Positions 1-10,153 are shown, counted from the first letter of the stretch. The stretch is DNA of 64,000 bases from Pelomonas sp. CA6 (GCF_022549225.1 NZ_JAKZFD010000001.1:434001-498000); one strand, 5' to 3'. Numbers and translations: made by a program. The notes: a model not told the origin generated them from the letters alone.

Positions 1-1283
1 GCCGGGGAGGCGATCACGCTGCCGGAGCCCTTCAGCACCACGGTGGCGCCAAAGCGCAGGGCGAGCCGGCGCGCCGCGTCCAGGCGGGCATGCTGGATCG
101 CCGCGGCATCGCAGTCCAGCAGCCGGGCGGCTTCCAGCGGGTGCGGCGTCAGCAGCGTGGCCTGTCCGCGCGCACGGCGCAGGGCCAGCAGCTCGCGCAG
201 CGCGGGGGCGGCGGCCACGGCATTCAGCGCGTCGGCATCCAGCACCAGTCGGCGCGCCGCGCGCAACAGCGCGGGCAGGCGTTGGGTCACCGCGCTGCCG
301 CCTCCACAGCCGCAGACCAGGGTCAGGTCTTGCCAGGCCGACACATCGTCCCAGCGCTCGGCGCGCCAGAGCATCAGCTCGGGGCGCGGCAGGCCCGTGC
401 CCTGGGCATCGAGCGGGCTCAGGTAGACGCGCCCGGCCCCAGCCGCCAGTGCGGCGGCTCCGGCCAGCCCGACGGCGCCACTCATGCCGCTGGCGCCGCC
501 CAGCACCAGCACGTCGCCCTGGCGGCCCTTGTGGCTGCTCGGGCTGCGTGCATGGCGTTGCTGCCAGGTCGACAGTGCCGCGAGGCCGCTCAGCAGGGCC
601 TCGGGCGGGCCCGCGGCGTCGGGGAGGGCGCCCAGCGCGTCGAACCAGATCGTGCCGCAGCGGCTGCGCCCCTCGGCGGTGAACAGTCCCGGTTTCAGGC
701 TCAGCAGGCACAGCGTGTGGTCGGCGCGCACCGCGTCGCCCAGGCAGGCGCCGGTGCCTGCGTGCAGCCCGCTGGGCAGGTCCACGGCCAACGCGCGCAC
801 CCCCGCCGGGCGGGCGTTGATGTGTTGGATGGCTTCGGCCAGCGCGCCCGCGGCCGGTCGGTCGGTGCCCAAGCCCAGCAGGCCGTCGACCACCAGTTCG
901 CAATCCGCCGGTATCTCGGCGGGGCCGGGCTGGATGGGCACGCCAGCGGCCAGCGCCCGTGCCAGCGCATGGCGGGCGTCAGGCGGTGCCGACGCGCTGG
1001 CGCCGATGTGCCGGACCTGTACTCGGCGCCCCGCCTCCTGCAGGTGGCGCGCGGCGATCAGCGCGTCGCCGCCATTGTTGCCGGGGCCGCAGAGCAGCCA
1101 GATCATGCGCCCCTGCGGTGCGAGCGCCAGGGCCAGCTTGGCCAGCGCAAGCCCGGCGCGCTCGATCAGGGCATGGTCTGGCAGTGAGGCCTGCAGGCGC
1201 TGTTCCAGCTGGCGACTGGTGGCCACGCCCAGCAAGGGGTGGTCGTGCCCGGGCAGCTGGGCGTCGGAGAGGAGGAGTTGCAT
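1..1283 (-). CDS. nnr: Bifunctional NAD(P)H-hydrate repair enzyme (epimerase + dehydratase), 3' end outside window
   Basis: The protein repairs damaged hydrated NAD(P)H: the N-terminal domain epimerises the R and S forms and the C-terminal ribokinase-like domain dehydrates the S form using ADP. The frame is open from an ATG at 1283 to the window edge (about 427 codons). The epimerase motif GPGNNGGDAL lies near residues 66-75, followed by VVDGLLGLGTD near 131-141 and VDLPSGLHAGTG near 167-178. The dehydratase part shows KGRQGDVLVLGGASGMSG near 252-269, then LTPHPLEAARLL and VVLKGSGSVI near the cut end. Both domains are intact as far as visible. The C-terminal glycine-rich nucleotide-binding end lies beyond the window. 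The next gene upstream on this strand is an oxidoreductase ending 46 bases away. Confidence 0.93.
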   Translation of the reverse strand, partial: MQLLLSDAQLPGHDHPLLGVATSRQLEQRLQASLPDHALIERAGLALAKLALALAPQGRMIWLLCGPGNNGGDALIAARHLQEAGRRVQVRHIGASASAPPDARHALARALAAGVPIQPGPAEIPADCELVVDGLLGLGTDRPAAGALAEAIQHINARPAGVRALAVDLPSGLHAGTGACLGDAVRADHTLCLLSLKPGLFTAEGRSRCGTIWFDALGALPDAAGPPEALLSGLAALSTWQQRHARSPSSHKGRQGDVLVLGGASGMSGAVGLAGAAALAAGAGRVYLSPLDAQGTGLPRPELMLWRAERWDDVSAWQDLTLVCGCGGGSAVTQRLPALLRAARRLVLDADALNAVAAAPALRELLALRRARGQATLLTPHPLEAARLLDCDAAAIQHARLDAARRLALRFGATVVLKGSGSVIASP

Positions 1284-1329
1284 GCGCCTACTCTAGTCCA
1301 CGCCCCCTTTGCCGTCGTGCGCGCGAGCC

Positions 1330-2520
1330 CTAGTGCAGCGCCGCGGGTTCCAGCGCTTGCGTGTCGATGGCGGTGGGCTGCTGCTGGATGCGCTGGGCGA
1401 GCAGATGGGCTGCGCCCAGGGCCAGGATCCAGCCGTGTTCACCGTGGCCGATGTTGAGCCAGATGCCGGGCTTGCCGCTCGCGCCGATCAGCGGCAGGCC
1501 GCTGGGCAGCAAGGCGCGCTGCCATTTCCATCGCTGCACGGAGCCATGCTGCTGGGCGCCGGGAAAGACATCGTCCAGCACGCGCTGCAGGCGCGCCAGC
1601 GGCTTCTCGCCCAACTGCTCGGCGTCGCCGCCCAGTTCGGGGCCGCCGCTGACCCGCACGCGCTGGCCCAGGCGGGTCAGCGCGACGCGTTGCTGCATGT
1701 CCATCAGAGCCGCTTTGGGGCCCAGGTCGGGATGGGCCTCCAACTGACGCAGCGGGGCCGTCAGCGTGTAGCCGTGCACCGGTGCCAGGGGCAGCTGCAA
1801 GCCCAGGCCGGCCAGCAGCGCGGGCGATCCGGCTCCCGCGCAGAGCACGACGGCGTCGAACTCCAGGCTGCGGTCCGCCAGCTTCAGCAGCGGCCTGGGG
1901 CCGGGCTCGAGCCCCTGCACCTCGGCCTGCAGATGCAGGCCGGCGCCGAGCTGCTGCAGCGCGCCGCGCAAGGCCTGCACGAATTGGCGCGCATTGCCGG
2001 ACTCGTCCTGGCGCAGATGCAAGCCGGCGTGCAGGGTCAGCTCCGGCGCGAGGCCGGGCTCGATCTCTCGGCAGGCCTGGGCGTCGAGCAGGCGCAGCGC
2101 ATGGCCCTGGCGTTCCAGTCGCTGCAACAGCGGCTGGTCCTGCTGCAGGTCGCGCTCGCGCCGCCACAGCAGCAGCAGGCCGTGGGATTCTTCGTACTCG
2201 GGCTGCAGCTGACGCTTCAGCTCGGCCAGGCGCTCGCGGCCCAGCGCCGCGAGCTCATGCAGCGCGCCGGGTGCTTCGGCCTTGTGGCGCCACTGGCTCC
2301 AGCGCCAGGCGGCATGGCGTGGGCGGTCCGTCCATTGCAGTGCGCCGAGGTCCGGCTGCGCCGCCAGCCAACCCGGCGCGATCAGGCCGGCCGGCGCGAA
2401 GCTCGCACCGGTGGCCACGCCCGTGCTGCGTTCGAAAACCTGCACGTCGTGGCCGGCCTGGGCCAGCTCGTGAGCGCAGCACATGCCGGCCAGTCCGGCA
2501 CCGACGATGGCAACCCGCAT
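1330..2520 (-). CDS. FAD-dependent D-amino acid dehydrogenase/oxidase-like protein (DAO family)
   Basis: This is a 396-residue flavoprotein of the DAO family, probably oxidising a D-amino acid or another amine; the substrate cannot be read from sequence. The N-terminus MRVAIVGAGLAGMCCAHEL gives the GxGxxG dinucleotide fold, followed by an acidic residue in VQVFE for the FAD ribose. VLCAGAGSPALL in the middle and LIGASGKPGIWLNIGHGEHG near the end match the C-terminal FAD-contact region of DadA-like enzymes. The frame stays open upstream past 2520 into the neighbouring gene, but the Rossmann start fixes the ATG at 2520. The amidase gene upstream ends two bases before this start, so the two are probably co-transcribed. 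Confidence 0.85.
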   Translation of the reverse strand: MRVAIVGAGLAGMCCAHELAQAGHDVQVFERSTGVATGASFAPAGLIAPGWLAAQPDLGALQWTDRPRHAAWRWSQWRHKAEAPGALHELAALGRERLAELKRQLQPEYEESHGLLLLWRRERDLQQDQPLLQRLERQGHALRLLDAQACREIEPGLAPELTLHAGLHLRQDESGNARQFVQALRGALQQLGAGLHLQAEVQGLEPGPRPLLKLADRSLEFDAVVLCAGAGSPALLAGLGLQLPLAPVHGYTLTAPLRQLEAHPDLGPKAALMDMQQRVALTRLGQRVRVSGGPELGGDAEQLGEKPLARLQRVLDDVFPGAQQHGSVQRWKWQRALLPSGLPLIGASGKPGIWLNIGHGEHGWILALGAAHLLAQRIQQQPTAIDTQALEPAALH

Positions 2521-2522
2521 GC

Positions 2523-3899
2523 TCAGTGCACTCCACGGCCGGTGGTCGGGGCCAGCGCGGCCTCCAGCTGATCTGCGACGCCCAGCAGCGCGTCGTCGCG
2601 GCCGTTGAGGGTCCAGGCCATCAGTCCGACCGGCAGCTCGCCGGGGGCCTCGCAGGGCAGCGAGATCGCGCAGCCGTCGAGCAGGTTGACGATGGCCGGA
2701 TTGCGCAGCAGACGCGCATTGGTGGCGAAGAACAAGGCATCGGACTCCAGCAGCGGAGCCAGTTCGGGGGCATGCATCGGGACGGTGGGGCTGAGCAGAG
2801 CATCGAAGCCGGCGATGGCTTCGTGCATCTGCGCGATGAAGAGACGGCGCTCGCGCAACAGATCGATGTAGTCGGCGGCGCTGATGGATTCGCCGCGCCG
2901 TATGCGCAGCGCGACGCGCGGATCGTACAGCGCTTCGCGCTCGGCCAGCCGGCGGCGATGCCAGGCCCAAGCCTCCGCGGCGGTGAGTCCGCCCTGCGCC
3001 TGCAGCGCAGGCAGCCGCACGAAGGCCTCGGCGAGCGAGACCTCCGCGATGCGCGCGCCGGCGGCGCGCAGCAGGGCCAGCGCGCGTTCGAAGGCCATGG
3101 CGACGCCGGGCTCCAGCTCGTCCTGCATCAGCTCCCGGACCACGGCCAGGCGCAGGTCGGCGAGTGGCCGCCCTGCGATCCGCGTCGGGGCGGGCTGGGC
3201 GGCGAGGACATGGTGCAGCAGCCGGGCATCGCGCACCGAGCGCGTGATCGCGCCGACGGTGTCCAGGCTGGTGGACAGCGGGATGCAGCCTTCGCGCGGG
3301 GTGCTCTGCGCGCTGCACTTGAAGCCCACCAGGCCCTGCAGCGCGGCGGGGATGCGCAGCGAGCCGCCGGTGTCGCTGCCCAGCGCGGCCCAGGCGGCGC
3401 CGGTCGCGACGCTGACGGCGGCCCCCGAGCTGGAGCCGCCCGGGATGCGCGTGCGCCCGTCCAGCGCGTGGGTGACCGGGTTGCCCGGCGTGCCGTGGTG
3501 GGGATTGATACCCACGCCGGAGAACGCGAACTCGCTCATGTGGGTGTGGCCCAGCAGCGCGGCGCCGGCCTGGCGCAGTCGCGCCACGGCCGGCGCATCC
3601 GCCGCTGCCGGCGCGGCGTCCCGCAGCGACGCGGAGGCCGCCGTCGTGGGGTGGCCGGCGACGTCGAACAAGTCCTTGATGGAGACAGCGAGTCCGGCGA
3701 GCGGCGGCAGCGGGGCGCCCGCGCGAACCAGGCGATCAACGCAATCGGCCTGCGCCGAAGCCGGCTCTGCGAAGAGGCGCACGAAGGCCGACGCACAGGC
3801 CGGGCTGCGGGCGATGGACAGGCTCTGCGACATCAGCTCGGACGCTGAGGTCTGGCCCTGACGCATCTGCTGCAGGGCGGCTGTCAGGTCATGGGGCAT
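2523..3899 (-). CDS. Amidase (amidase-signature family, GatA/AtzF-like)
   Basis: This 458-residue protein belongs to the amidase signature family of Ser-cisSer-Lys hydrolases. Lys75 sits in AVSIKDLFDVAG, the cis-Ser in IPGGSSSGAAVS near residue 156, and the nucleophile Ser180 in LGSDTGGSLRIPA. All three are present, so it should be active. A role as the tRNA amidotransferase subunit GatA is unlikely because no gatB or gatC is nearby; the substrate is unknown. The ATG at 3899 was chosen because residues encoded upstream do not resemble the family and lie in the rpsB promoter region. It is divergent from rpsB and heads a short leftward cluster with the flavoprotein gene. Confidence 0.85.
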   Translation of the reverse strand: MPHDLTAALQQMRQGQTSASELMSQSLSIARSPACASAFVRLFAEPASAQADCVDRLVRAGAPLPPLAGLAVSIKDLFDVAGHPTTAASASLRDAAPAAADAPAVARLRQAGAALLGHTHMSEFAFSGVGINPHHGTPGNPVTHALDGRTRIPGGSSSGAAVSVATGAAWAALGSDTGGSLRIPAALQGLVGFKCSAQSTPREGCIPLSTSLDTVGAITRSVRDARLLHHVLAAQPAPTRIAGRPLADLRLAVVRELMQDELEPGVAMAFERALALLRAAGARIAEVSLAEAFVRLPALQAQGGLTAAEAWAWHRRRLAEREALYDPRVALRIRRGESISAADYIDLLRERRLFIAQMHEAIAGFDALLSPTVPMHAPELAPLLESDALFFATNARLLRNPAIVNLLDGCAISLPCEAPGELPVGLMAWTLNGRDDALLGVADQLEAALAPTTGRGVH

Positions 3900-3907
3900 G
3901 GATGGTG

Positions 3908-3913
3908 TATACT
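3908..3913 (+). promoter_or_regulatory. Candidate -10 element (TATACT) of the rpsB promoter
   Basis: TATACT matches the sigma-70 -10 consensus at five of six positions and lies in the gap between the divergent amidase and rpsB genes. No convincing -35 was found at normal spacing. If used, it would give an rpsB leader of about 205 bases, enough for the S2 autoregulatory leader known from other proteobacteria. The leader fold was not verified. Confidence 0.35.
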
Positions 3914-4123
3914 CTTTGGGTTTTGCTGATCGGACCTTCGATGCCCGCTTCCCGGGAAGGGATTCCCAGGGTGGGGTGGCAGGGGTCCCAGGCAAAGCGA
4001 ATCGCAAACCCGGCTGTCGAAAGGTGTTGCGACGCAAGCGGAAACAAGGCGGGATCGCCGCAAAAGTTCGTGAGCTTCGTTGCAATTCGTGCCGGATTTT
4101 AGAACCAACCTTCGGAGTTACCC

Positions 4124-4870
4124 ATGTCCGTGACGATGCGCGAAATGCTGGAAGCCGGTGTCCACTTTGGTCACCAAACCCGCTTCTGGAACCCCAAGAT
4201 GGCCCCCTTCATCTATGGCCATCGCAACAAGATCCACATCATCAACCTGGAAAAGACGCTGCCCGCGTTCCAGGAAGCCCTGAAGTTCGTGCGTCAGCTG
4301 TCGGCCAAGCGCGGCAACATCCTGATGGTCGGCACCAAGCGCCAGGCCCGCGACATCGTCGCCGAGGAAGCGCTGCGCGCCGGCATGCCCTATGTGAACC
4401 AGCGCTGGCTGGGCGGCACGCTGACCAACTTCAAGACCGTGAAGACCTCGCTGAAGTCCCTGAAGGACATGCAGGCCCAGGTCGAGGCTGGCACCCAGCC
4501 CGCGATCAAGAAGGAAGCGCTGCTGTTCAAGCGCGACATCGCCAAGCTCGAGAAGAACATTGGCGGCATCCAGGACATGGGTGCGCTGCCCGACGCGCTG
4601 TTCGTGATCGACGTCGGCTACCACAAGATCGCCGTGGCTGAAGCCAAGAAGCTGGGCATTCCGGTGATCGGCGTGGTGGATACCAACCACTCGCCCGAGG
4701 GCATCGACTACGTGATCCCGGGTAACGACGACTCCGCCAAGGCCGTGGCGCTGTACGCCAAGGCCGTGGCCGACGCCGTGCTGGATGGCCGTGCCAACGC
4801 CACGCAAGAGCTGGCCCAGGCCGTGGCCGCCGACGGCGACGAGTTCGTGGAAGTCAGCGAAGGCGCCTGA
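4124..4870 (+). CDS. rpsB: 30S ribosomal protein S2
   Basis: Small-subunit protein S2, 248 residues, close to the usual family length. The N-terminus [20 protein letters not shown] and the motifs [37 protein letters not shown] and [14 protein letters not shown] are diagnostic. It opens the rpsB-tsf-pyrH-frr cluster, the standard proteobacterial order. It is followed by a strong hairpin with a T-run at 4902-4927, so expression of tsf and later genes may depend partly on read-through. Confidence 0.98.
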   Translation: MSVTMREMLEAGVHFGHQTRFWNPKMAPFIYGHRNKIHIINLEKTLPAFQEALKFVRQLSAKRGNILMVGTKRQARDIVAEEALRAGMPYVNQRWLGGTLTNFKTVKTSLKSLKDMQAQVEAGTQPAIKKEALLFKRDIAKLEKNIGGIQDMGALPDALFVIDVGYHKIAVAEAKKLGIPVIGVVDTNHSPEGIDYVIPGNDDSAKAVALYAKAVADAVLDGRANATQELAQAVAADGDEFVEVSEGA

Positions 4871-4901
4871 GCGCCCGCCTGAGCCCGCACGGGTCTGACG
4901 A

Positions 4902-4927
4902 GGGGGCTGCTACAGCCCCCTTTTTCT
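4902..4927 (+). terminator. Rho-independent terminator or attenuator between rpsB and tsf
   Basis: GGGGGCTG (4902-4909), a CTA loop and CAGCCCCC (4913-4920) form a perfect 8-bp stem followed by TTTTTCT. This is a textbook intrinsic terminator, placed 32 bases after the rpsB stop and 66 bases before tsf. It probably uncouples the amounts of S2 and EF-Ts. Confidence 0.85.
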
Positions 4928-4992
4928 AAGCTGATTCAGATTTTGAGGATCCGCCGGCCAGACCGCCCGGATCCGAACAACCGGAGATTGAT

Positions 4993-5895
4993 ATGGCAGC
5001 AATTACCGCAAGCATGGTGGCCGAACTGCGTGCCCGCACCGACGCCCCGATGATGGAGTGCAAGAAGGCGCTGACCGAGGCCGAGGGCGACCTGGGCCGT
5101 GCGGAAGAAATCCTGCGCGTCAAGCTGGGCAACAAGGCCGGCAAGGCGGCGTCGCGCGTCACCGCCGAAGGTATCGTCGCCGCGGCCGTGGTGGGTGGTG
5201 CCGGTGCGCTGATCGAAGTCAACTGCGAAACCGACTTCGTCTCCAAGAACGACAGCTTCCTGGCTTTCGTGAACTCGCTGGCCGGCCTGATCGCCGAGAA
5301 GAACCCCGCCGACATCGACGCGCTGTCGGCGCTGCCGCTGTCGCAGGACGGCTTCGGCCCCACGGTCGAGGATGTGCGCAAGGGCCTGATCGGCAAGATC
5401 GGCGAGAACATGAGCATCCGCCGCTTCAAGCGCTATGAAGGCACCAAGCTGGCGTCCTACCTGCACGGCACCCGCATCGGCGTGATGGTGGCCTTCGACG
5501 GTGACGACGTGGCCGCCAAGGACGTGGCGATGCACGTGGCGGCGATGAAGCCGGCCGCGCTGTCCGCCGCTGAGGTGCCCGCGGATCTGGTCGCCAAGGA
5601 GCGCTCCATTGCCGAACAGAAGGCCGCCGAATCCGGCAAGCCGGCCGAGATCGTCGCCAAGATGGTCGAAGGCTCTGTTCAGAAGTACCTGAAGGAAGTG
5701 TCGCTGCTGGACCAGGTCTTCGTGAAGGCCGCCGACGGCAAGCAGACCGTGGGCGCGATGCTGAAGGACAAGGCCACCCAGGTGAAGAGCTTCACGCTCT
5801 ACGTGGTCGGCGAAGGCATCGAGAAGAAGGTGGACGACTTCGCGGCCGAAGTGGCGGCGCAGAAGGCTGCCGCCGAAGCCGCCAAGGGAGCCTGA
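4993..5895 (+). CDS. tsf: Translation elongation factor Ts
   Basis: EF-Ts exchanges GDP for GTP on EF-Tu. The protein is 300 residues. [20 protein letters not shown] and [13 protein letters not shown] form the N-terminal EF-Tu-binding domain; [12 protein letters not shown] is the core motif, and [12 protein letters not shown] lies in the C-terminal part. A CGGAG ribosome-binding site precedes the ATG. A GC-rich hairpin follows at 5915-5935, before pyrH. Confidence 0.98.
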   Translation: MAAITASMVAELRARTDAPMMECKKALTEAEGDLGRAEEILRVKLGNKAGKAASRVTAEGIVAAAVVGGAGALIEVNCETDFVSKNDSFLAFVNSLAGLIAEKNPADIDALSALPLSQDGFGPTVEDVRKGLIGKIGENMSIRRFKRYEGTKLASYLHGTRIGVMVAFDGDDVAAKDVAMHVAAMKPAALSAAEVPADLVAKERSIAEQKAAESGKPAEIVAKMVEGSVQKYLKEVSLLDQVFVKAADGKQTVGAMLKDKATQVKSFTLYVVGEGIEKKVDDFAAEVAAQKAAAEAAKGA

Positions 5896-5914
5896 GCTTC
5901 ATCTTCGGAAACAA

Positions 5915-5935
5915 GGGGCGCCTCTGGCGCCCTTT
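5915..5935 (+). terminator. Hairpin with short T-run after tsf
   Basis: GGGCGCC (5916-5922), a TCT loop and GGCGCCC (5926-5932) followed by TTT form a 7-bp perfect stem 20 bases after the tsf stop. The T-run is short, so it may act as a partial terminator or RNA-end stabiliser. Confidence 0.5.
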
Positions 5936-6016
5936 ACACTTGTGCCTGCGCCGAAGGCGGGAATCGCAATGCCCCCGCTCGCGCAGCACCCCCATCGCTG
6001 TATTCAAGAGGTGACA

Positions 6017-6727
6017 ATGCCCGCGCACAAACGCATCCTGCTCAAGCTTTCCGGTGAGGCCCTGATGGGCGATGATGCCTATGGCATCAACCGCGCCACC
6101 ATCGTGCGCATGGTGCGCGAGATCCAGGAAGTGACCCAGCTGGGTGTGGAGGTCGCGGTCGTGATCGGCGGCGGCAACATCTTCCGCGGCGTTGCCGGCG
6201 GCTCCGTGGGCATGGACCGCGCGACGGCCGACTACATGGGCATGCTGGCCACCGTGATGAACGCGCTGGCGCTGGCGGACACCATGCGCCAGGAGGGCAT
6301 GACCGCGCGCGTGATGTCCGCCATCGGCATCGAGCAGGTGGTCGAGCCCTATGTGCGCCCCAAGGCGCTGCAGTACCTGGAAGAGGGCAAGGTCGTGGTC
6401 TTCGCCGCGGGCACGGGCAACCCCTTCTTCACGACCGACACCGCCGCCGCGCTGCGCGGCGCCGAGATCGGCGCCGAGGTGATGCTCAAGGCCACCAAGG
6501 TGGATGGTGTCTACACGGCCGATCCCAAGAAGGATCCCAGCGCCACGCGCTACAGCCGCATCAGCTTCGACGAAGCCATCATCAAGAACCTGCAGGTGCT
6601 GGACGCCACCGCGTTCGCGCTGTGCCGCGACCAGAAGCTGCCGATCAAGGTGTTCTCCATCTTCAAGCCCGGTGCGCTCAAGCGCGTGGTGATGGGCGAG
6701 GACGAGGGCACGCTGGTGCACGTTTGA
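6017..6727 (+). CDS. pyrH: Uridylate kinase (UMP kinase)
   Basis: PyrH phosphorylates UMP to UDP with ATP, a step in pyrimidine nucleotide synthesis; the bacterial enzyme is a hexamer of the amino acid kinase fold. The protein has 236 residues, the normal length. [14 protein letters not shown] at the N-terminus, [11 protein letters not shown] near residues 52-62, and [15 protein letters not shown] and [14 protein letters not shown] downstream are family signatures. An earlier in-frame start exists at 5942, but AAGAGGTG just upstream of 6017 and alignment of the conserved start favour this ATG. Confidence 0.97.
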   Translation: MPAHKRILLKLSGEALMGDDAYGINRATIVRMVREIQEVTQLGVEVAVVIGGGNIFRGVAGGSVGMDRATADYMGMLATVMNALALADTMRQEGMTARVMSAIGIEQVVEPYVRPKALQYLEEGKVVVFAAGTGNPFFTTDTAAALRGAEIGAEVMLKATKVDGVYTADPKKDPSATRYSRISFDEAIIKNLQVLDATAFALCRDQKLPIKVFSIFKPGALKRVVMGEDEGTLVHV

Positions 6728-6785
6728 GCGTCCTGCCGCGTTGAGGCATCTGCCCGCGCGGCAACGCAATGAGAGAGGTCAAGAC

Positions 6786-7346
6786 ATGAGCATCGCTGAC
6801 ATCAAGAAGAACGCCGAAGCCAAGATGGCCAAGTCCGTCGAGGCCTTCAAGAACGAGTTGCAGAAGATCCGCACCGGCCGGGCCCACCCCGGCATCCTCG
6901 ACCAGGTGCATGTGGACTACTACGGCTCCATGGTGCCCATCTCCCAGGTGGCCAACGTGAGCCTGCTGGACGCCCGCACGATCAGCGTGCAGCCCTGGGA
7001 AAAAGGCATGGGCGCGAAGATCGAGAAGGCCATCCGCGAGTCGGACCTGGGCCTGAACCCCTCCGCGCAGGGCGACCTGATCCGCGTGCCGCTGCCCCCG
7101 CTGACCGAGGAGCGCCGCAAGGAGCTGACCAAGGTGGTCAAGGGCGCCGGCGAAGATGCCAAGGTGGCCGTGCGCAACCTGCGCCGCGACGCCAACGAGC
7201 AGGCGAAGAAGCTGCAGAAGGACAAGCTGATCACCGAGGACGACGAGCGCCGCAGCCAGGATGAGGTGCAAAAGCTCACCGACCGCGTGATCGCCGACAT
7301 CGACAAGCTGATCGCGGCCAAGGAAGCCGAGATCATGGCCGTCTGA
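6786..7346 (+). CDS. frr: Ribosome recycling factor
   Basis: RRF splits post-termination ribosomes together with EF-G. It has 186 residues, the standard size. Signature stretches are [51 protein letters not shown] and [20 protein letters not shown] lies upstream of the ATG at 6786; the longer in-frame reading from 6741 adds unconserved residues. It follows pyrH by 58 bases. Confidence 0.97.
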   Translation: MSIADIKKNAEAKMAKSVEAFKNELQKIRTGRAHPGILDQVHVDYYGSMVPISQVANVSLLDARTISVQPWEKGMGAKIEKAIRESDLGLNPSAQGDLIRVPLPPLTEERRKELTKVVKGAGEDAKVAVRNLRRDANEQAKKLQKDKLITEDDERRSQDEVQKLTDRVIADIDKLIAAKEAEIMAV

Positions 7347-7361
7347 TTTCCGGCCGTTCCC

Positions 7362-8093
7362 GTGCAGAACCTAGACAAGGCGGCCGTGCCCCGCCATGTG
7401 GCCATCGTGATGGATGGCAATGGGCGCTGGGCCAAGAAGCGCTTTCTGCCGCGCTTCTTCGGCCACAAGCAGGGCGTGGACGCCCTGGTGCGCATCGTCC
7501 AGGCCTGCCTGGACCGCGAGATCGAGTACCTGACCGTCTTCGCGTTTTCGAGCGAGAACTGGAAGCGCCCCAGCGACGAGGTGTCGGGCCTGATGGGCCT
7601 GGTGCTGGCCGCGGTGTCGCGCTATCTGGCCCGCCTGGGCGACATGGGGGTGCGCATCCGCATCGTCGGTGACCGCGAGGCGGTGTCGGACAAGCTGCGT
7701 GCCGCCTGGAACGAGGCGGAGAGCAGCACCGAGCACAACACCCGGCTGACGCTCAACGTGGCTTTCAATTATGGCGGCCGCTGGGACATTGTCCAGGCCT
7801 GCCGCAAAGCCATCGCGGCCGGCGTGCCGGCGGACGCGCTCACCGAGGCCAAGCTGTCCGAATTCATGGCGATGAGCTATGCGCCGGACCCGGATCTCTT
7901 CATCCGCACCGGCGGCGAGATCCGCATCAGCAACTTCCTGCTCTGGCAGGCCGCCTACACCGAGTTCGTGTTTTCCGACTGTCTGTGGCCGGAGTTCGGC
8001 GAGGCGGAACTGGACGCCGCGATCCAGGCCTTCCGGACGCGCGACCGCCGCTTCGGCGGCGTCAATCCCCAGCCGGTGGCCCAAGGAGCCTGA
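7362..8093 (+). CDS. uppS: Undecaprenyl diphosphate synthase (cis-prenyltransferase)
   Basis: UppS condenses isopentenyl diphosphate units onto farnesyl diphosphate to make the C55 lipid carrier for peptidoglycan and O-antigen. The 243-residue protein shows HVAIVMDGNGRWAKKR with the catalytic Asp at residue 18, FAFSSENWKRP near 62-72, and DLFIRTGGEIRISNFLLW near 187-204. The start is a GTG without a clear Shine-Dalgarno site, 15 bases after frr, so translation is probably coupled. It abuts cdsA with no gap. Confidence 0.96.
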   Translation: MQNLDKAAVPRHVAIVMDGNGRWAKKRFLPRFFGHKQGVDALVRIVQACLDREIEYLTVFAFSSENWKRPSDEVSGLMGLVLAAVSRYLARLGDMGVRIRIVGDREAVSDKLRAAWNEAESSTEHNTRLTLNVAFNYGGRWDIVQACRKAIAAGVPADALTEAKLSEFMAMSYAPDPDLFIRTGGEIRISNFLLWQAAYTEFVFSDCLWPEFGEAELDAAIQAFRTRDRRFGGVNPQPVAQGA

Positions 8094-8933
8094 GTGCTGC
8101 GTACCCGCATCATCACCGCGCTCGTGCTGCTGGCGCTGCTGCTGCCGGCGCTGTTTGCCGCCAGTCCGTTGCCGTTCGCTCTGCTGACCCTGGCGATGAT
8201 TGCCGCGGCCGGTTGGGAATGGGGGAGGCTCAACGGCCTGGGGCAGGGCGCCGCGCTGGCGCTGGGCGCCGCGGTCGCGCTGGCCTGCGCGGCGGCGCTG
8301 TCCGGCCTGGGCTTGCAGGCGGCGCCGGGTTGGGTCTGGTGGCTGGTCGGCGGCCTGTGGGTGCTGGGCGGTGCCCGGGCGCTGAGCCTGGGGCCGACGG
8401 GCTGGCCGCGTCTGCCGCGGGCGCTGCGCCTGGCGCTGGGCGTGCTGCTGCTGTGGGCGGCCTGGCTGGCGCTGGCGCAGGCGCGCGCGCGCGGCATCAA
8501 TTTCCTGCTGTCGGTGTTCTGCCTGGTCTGGATGGCGGACATCGCCGCCTACTTCTGTGGCAAGGCCTTCGGCCGCCGCAAGCTGGCGCCCGCGATCAGT
8601 CCCGGCAAGAGCTGGGAAGGCGCGATCGGCGGCCTGCTGGGCGTGCTGCTGCTGGCCGTGCTCTGGGCGCGGTTCATTGACGCCCGTGTCGCGGTCGACT
8701 CCGTGAGCCTTTATCAGCTGCTGCTGAAGGGTCAGGTGTTGCCGGTGGCGCTGCTGGCCCTTGTTTTCCTGGGTGCGATGAGCGTCGTCGGGGATCTGTT
8801 CGAATCCCTGGTCAAGCGTGCCGTCGGTGCCAAGGACAGCAGCGCGCTGCTGCCTGGCCATGGCGGCGTGCTGGACCGCATCGACGCGCTGCTGCCGGTG
8901 CTGCCGCTGGCGATGGCGATCAGCAGCCTCTAG
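8094..8933 (+). CDS. cdsA: Phosphatidate cytidylyltransferase (CDP-diacylglycerol synthase)
   Basis: This integral membrane enzyme makes CDP-diacylglycerol from phosphatidate and CTP, the branch point of phospholipid synthesis. The 279-residue protein has several hydrophobic helices and the signature [20 protein letters not shown] near residues 228-248, preceded by [13 protein letters not shown] near 175. The GTG start lies directly after the uppS stop codon, which supports coupled translation. The uppS-cdsA-dxr-rseP order is conserved in proteobacteria. Confidence 0.95.
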   Translation: MLRTRIITALVLLALLLPALFAASPLPFALLTLAMIAAAGWEWGRLNGLGQGAALALGAAVALACAAALSGLGLQAAPGWVWWLVGGLWVLGGARALSLGPTGWPRLPRALRLALGVLLLWAAWLALAQARARGINFLLSVFCLVWMADIAAYFCGKAFGRRKLAPAISPGKSWEGAIGGLLGVLLLAVLWARFIDARVAVDSVSLYQLLLKGQVLPVALLALVFLGAMSVVGDLFESLVKRAVGAKDSSALLPGHGGVLDRIDALLPVLPLAMAISSL

Positions 8934-8956
8934 CCTCTTTCCGTCGAGTTCCGATC

Positions 8957-10153
8957 ATGACCCCCTCTCGCAAGCAGCGCGTCGTCGTGCTGGGCTCCAC
9001 CGGATCGATTGGCACGAACACGCTGGACGTGCTGGGTCGGCACCCGGAGCGCTTCGAGGTGTTCGCGCTGTCCGCGATGAGCCGCGTCGACGAACTGGCC
9101 GCGCAGTGCCGCCAGTGGCAACCGCGCTTCGCCGTGCTGCCGGACTGCGCACTGGCCGCGCAGCTGCGTGTGCTGCTGCGCGAGGCTGGCCTGCGTACCG
9201 AGGTGCTGGACGGCGAGGCGGCGTTGGCCGAGATCGCCGGCCATCCCGATGCCGATGTGGTGATGGCCGCGATCGTCGGTGCCGCCGGGCTGGCTCCGGC
9301 CATCGCCGCGGCGCGCGGTGGCAAGCGACTGCTGCTCGCCAACAAGGAAGCCATCGTGCTTGGCGGCGCGCTGTTCATGCAGGCCGTGGAGCAGGGCGGC
9401 GCGACGCTGCTGCCGGTCGACTCCGAGCATTCGGCCATCTTCCAGTGCCTGCCCGAGGATCGCAGCGCCTGGGCGCGGCGCATTGACCACATCGTGCTGA
9501 CCGCGTCCGGCGGGCCGTTCCGCGAGCGCGATCCGGCCACGCTGTCGGCGGTCACGCCGGCGCAGGCCTGTGCCCACCCCAACTGGGTGATGGGGCGCAA
9601 GATTTCGGTGGATTCGGCCACCATGATGAACAAGGCGCTGGAAGTCATTGAAGCGCGCTGGCTGTTCAATCTGGCGCCCGAGCAGATCCGCGTGCTCATC
9701 CATCCGCAGAGCATTGTTCATTCCATGGTGGTGTGTCGCGACCAGTCGGTGCTGGCGCAACTGGGCACGCCGGACATGCGCGTGCCCATCGCCTATGCGC
9801 TGTCCTTCCCGGAGCGCGTCGAATCGGGCGCCAGCCGGCTGGACCTGCTGAGTGGTCGCGGTCTGAGCTTCGAGGAGGCTGATGAGCGACGCTTCCCCGG
9901 TCTCTTCCTGTCCTGGCAGGCGCTGCGCGCCGCCGAGGGGGCGACCGCGGTGCTGAACGCGGCCAACGAGGAGGCGGTGGCCGCCTTCCTGGACGGCGGC
10001 CTGCGCTTCGATCTGATTCACCGCGTGAACCGCGAGACGCTCGAAGCGCTGCAGGCCACGCGCGACGAGTGCGCCAGCGTCGAGGGCCTGATGGCACTGG
10101 ACGCCCGGGCCCGCCGCCACGCCCAGGCCCTGATCGAGGAGCTGCGATCGTGA
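8957..10153 (+). CDS. dxr: 1-deoxy-D-xylulose 5-phosphate reductoisomerase
   Basis: Dxr converts DXP to methylerythritol phosphate with NADPH, the first committed step of the non-mevalonate isoprenoid pathway that feeds uppS. The 398-residue protein has the NADPH motif [15 protein letters not shown] at residues 9-23, [11 protein letters not shown], the metal-binding region [15 protein letters not shown], the flexible loop ASGGPFRE, and [18 protein letters not shown]. The stop codon overlaps the rseP start in GTGA. Confidence 0.97.
   Translation: MTPSRKQRVVVLGSTGSIGTNTLDVLGRHPERFEVFALSAMSRVDELAAQCRQWQPRFAVLPDCALAAQLRVLLREAGLRTEVLDGEAALAEIAGHPDADVVMAAIVGAAGLAPAIAAARGGKRLLLANKEAIVLGGALFMQAVEQGGATLLPVDSEHSAIFQCLPEDRSAWARRIDHIVLTASGGPFRERDPATLSAVTPAQACAHPNWVMGRKISVDSATMMNKALEVIEARWLFNLAPEQIRVLIHPQSIVHSMVVCRDQSVLAQLGTPDMRVPIAYALSFPERVESGASRLDLLSGRGLSFEEADERRFPGLFLSWQALRAAEGATAVLNAANEEAVAAFLDGGLRFDLIHRVNRETLEALQATRDECASVEGLMALDARARRHAQALIEELRS

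Noticed and set aside
1330-3318. 662-codon frame that would fuse the flavoprotein with extra N-terminal sequence
   Set aside because: The Rossmann motif begins at the ATG at 2520; the upstream part lies out of frame inside the amidase gene.
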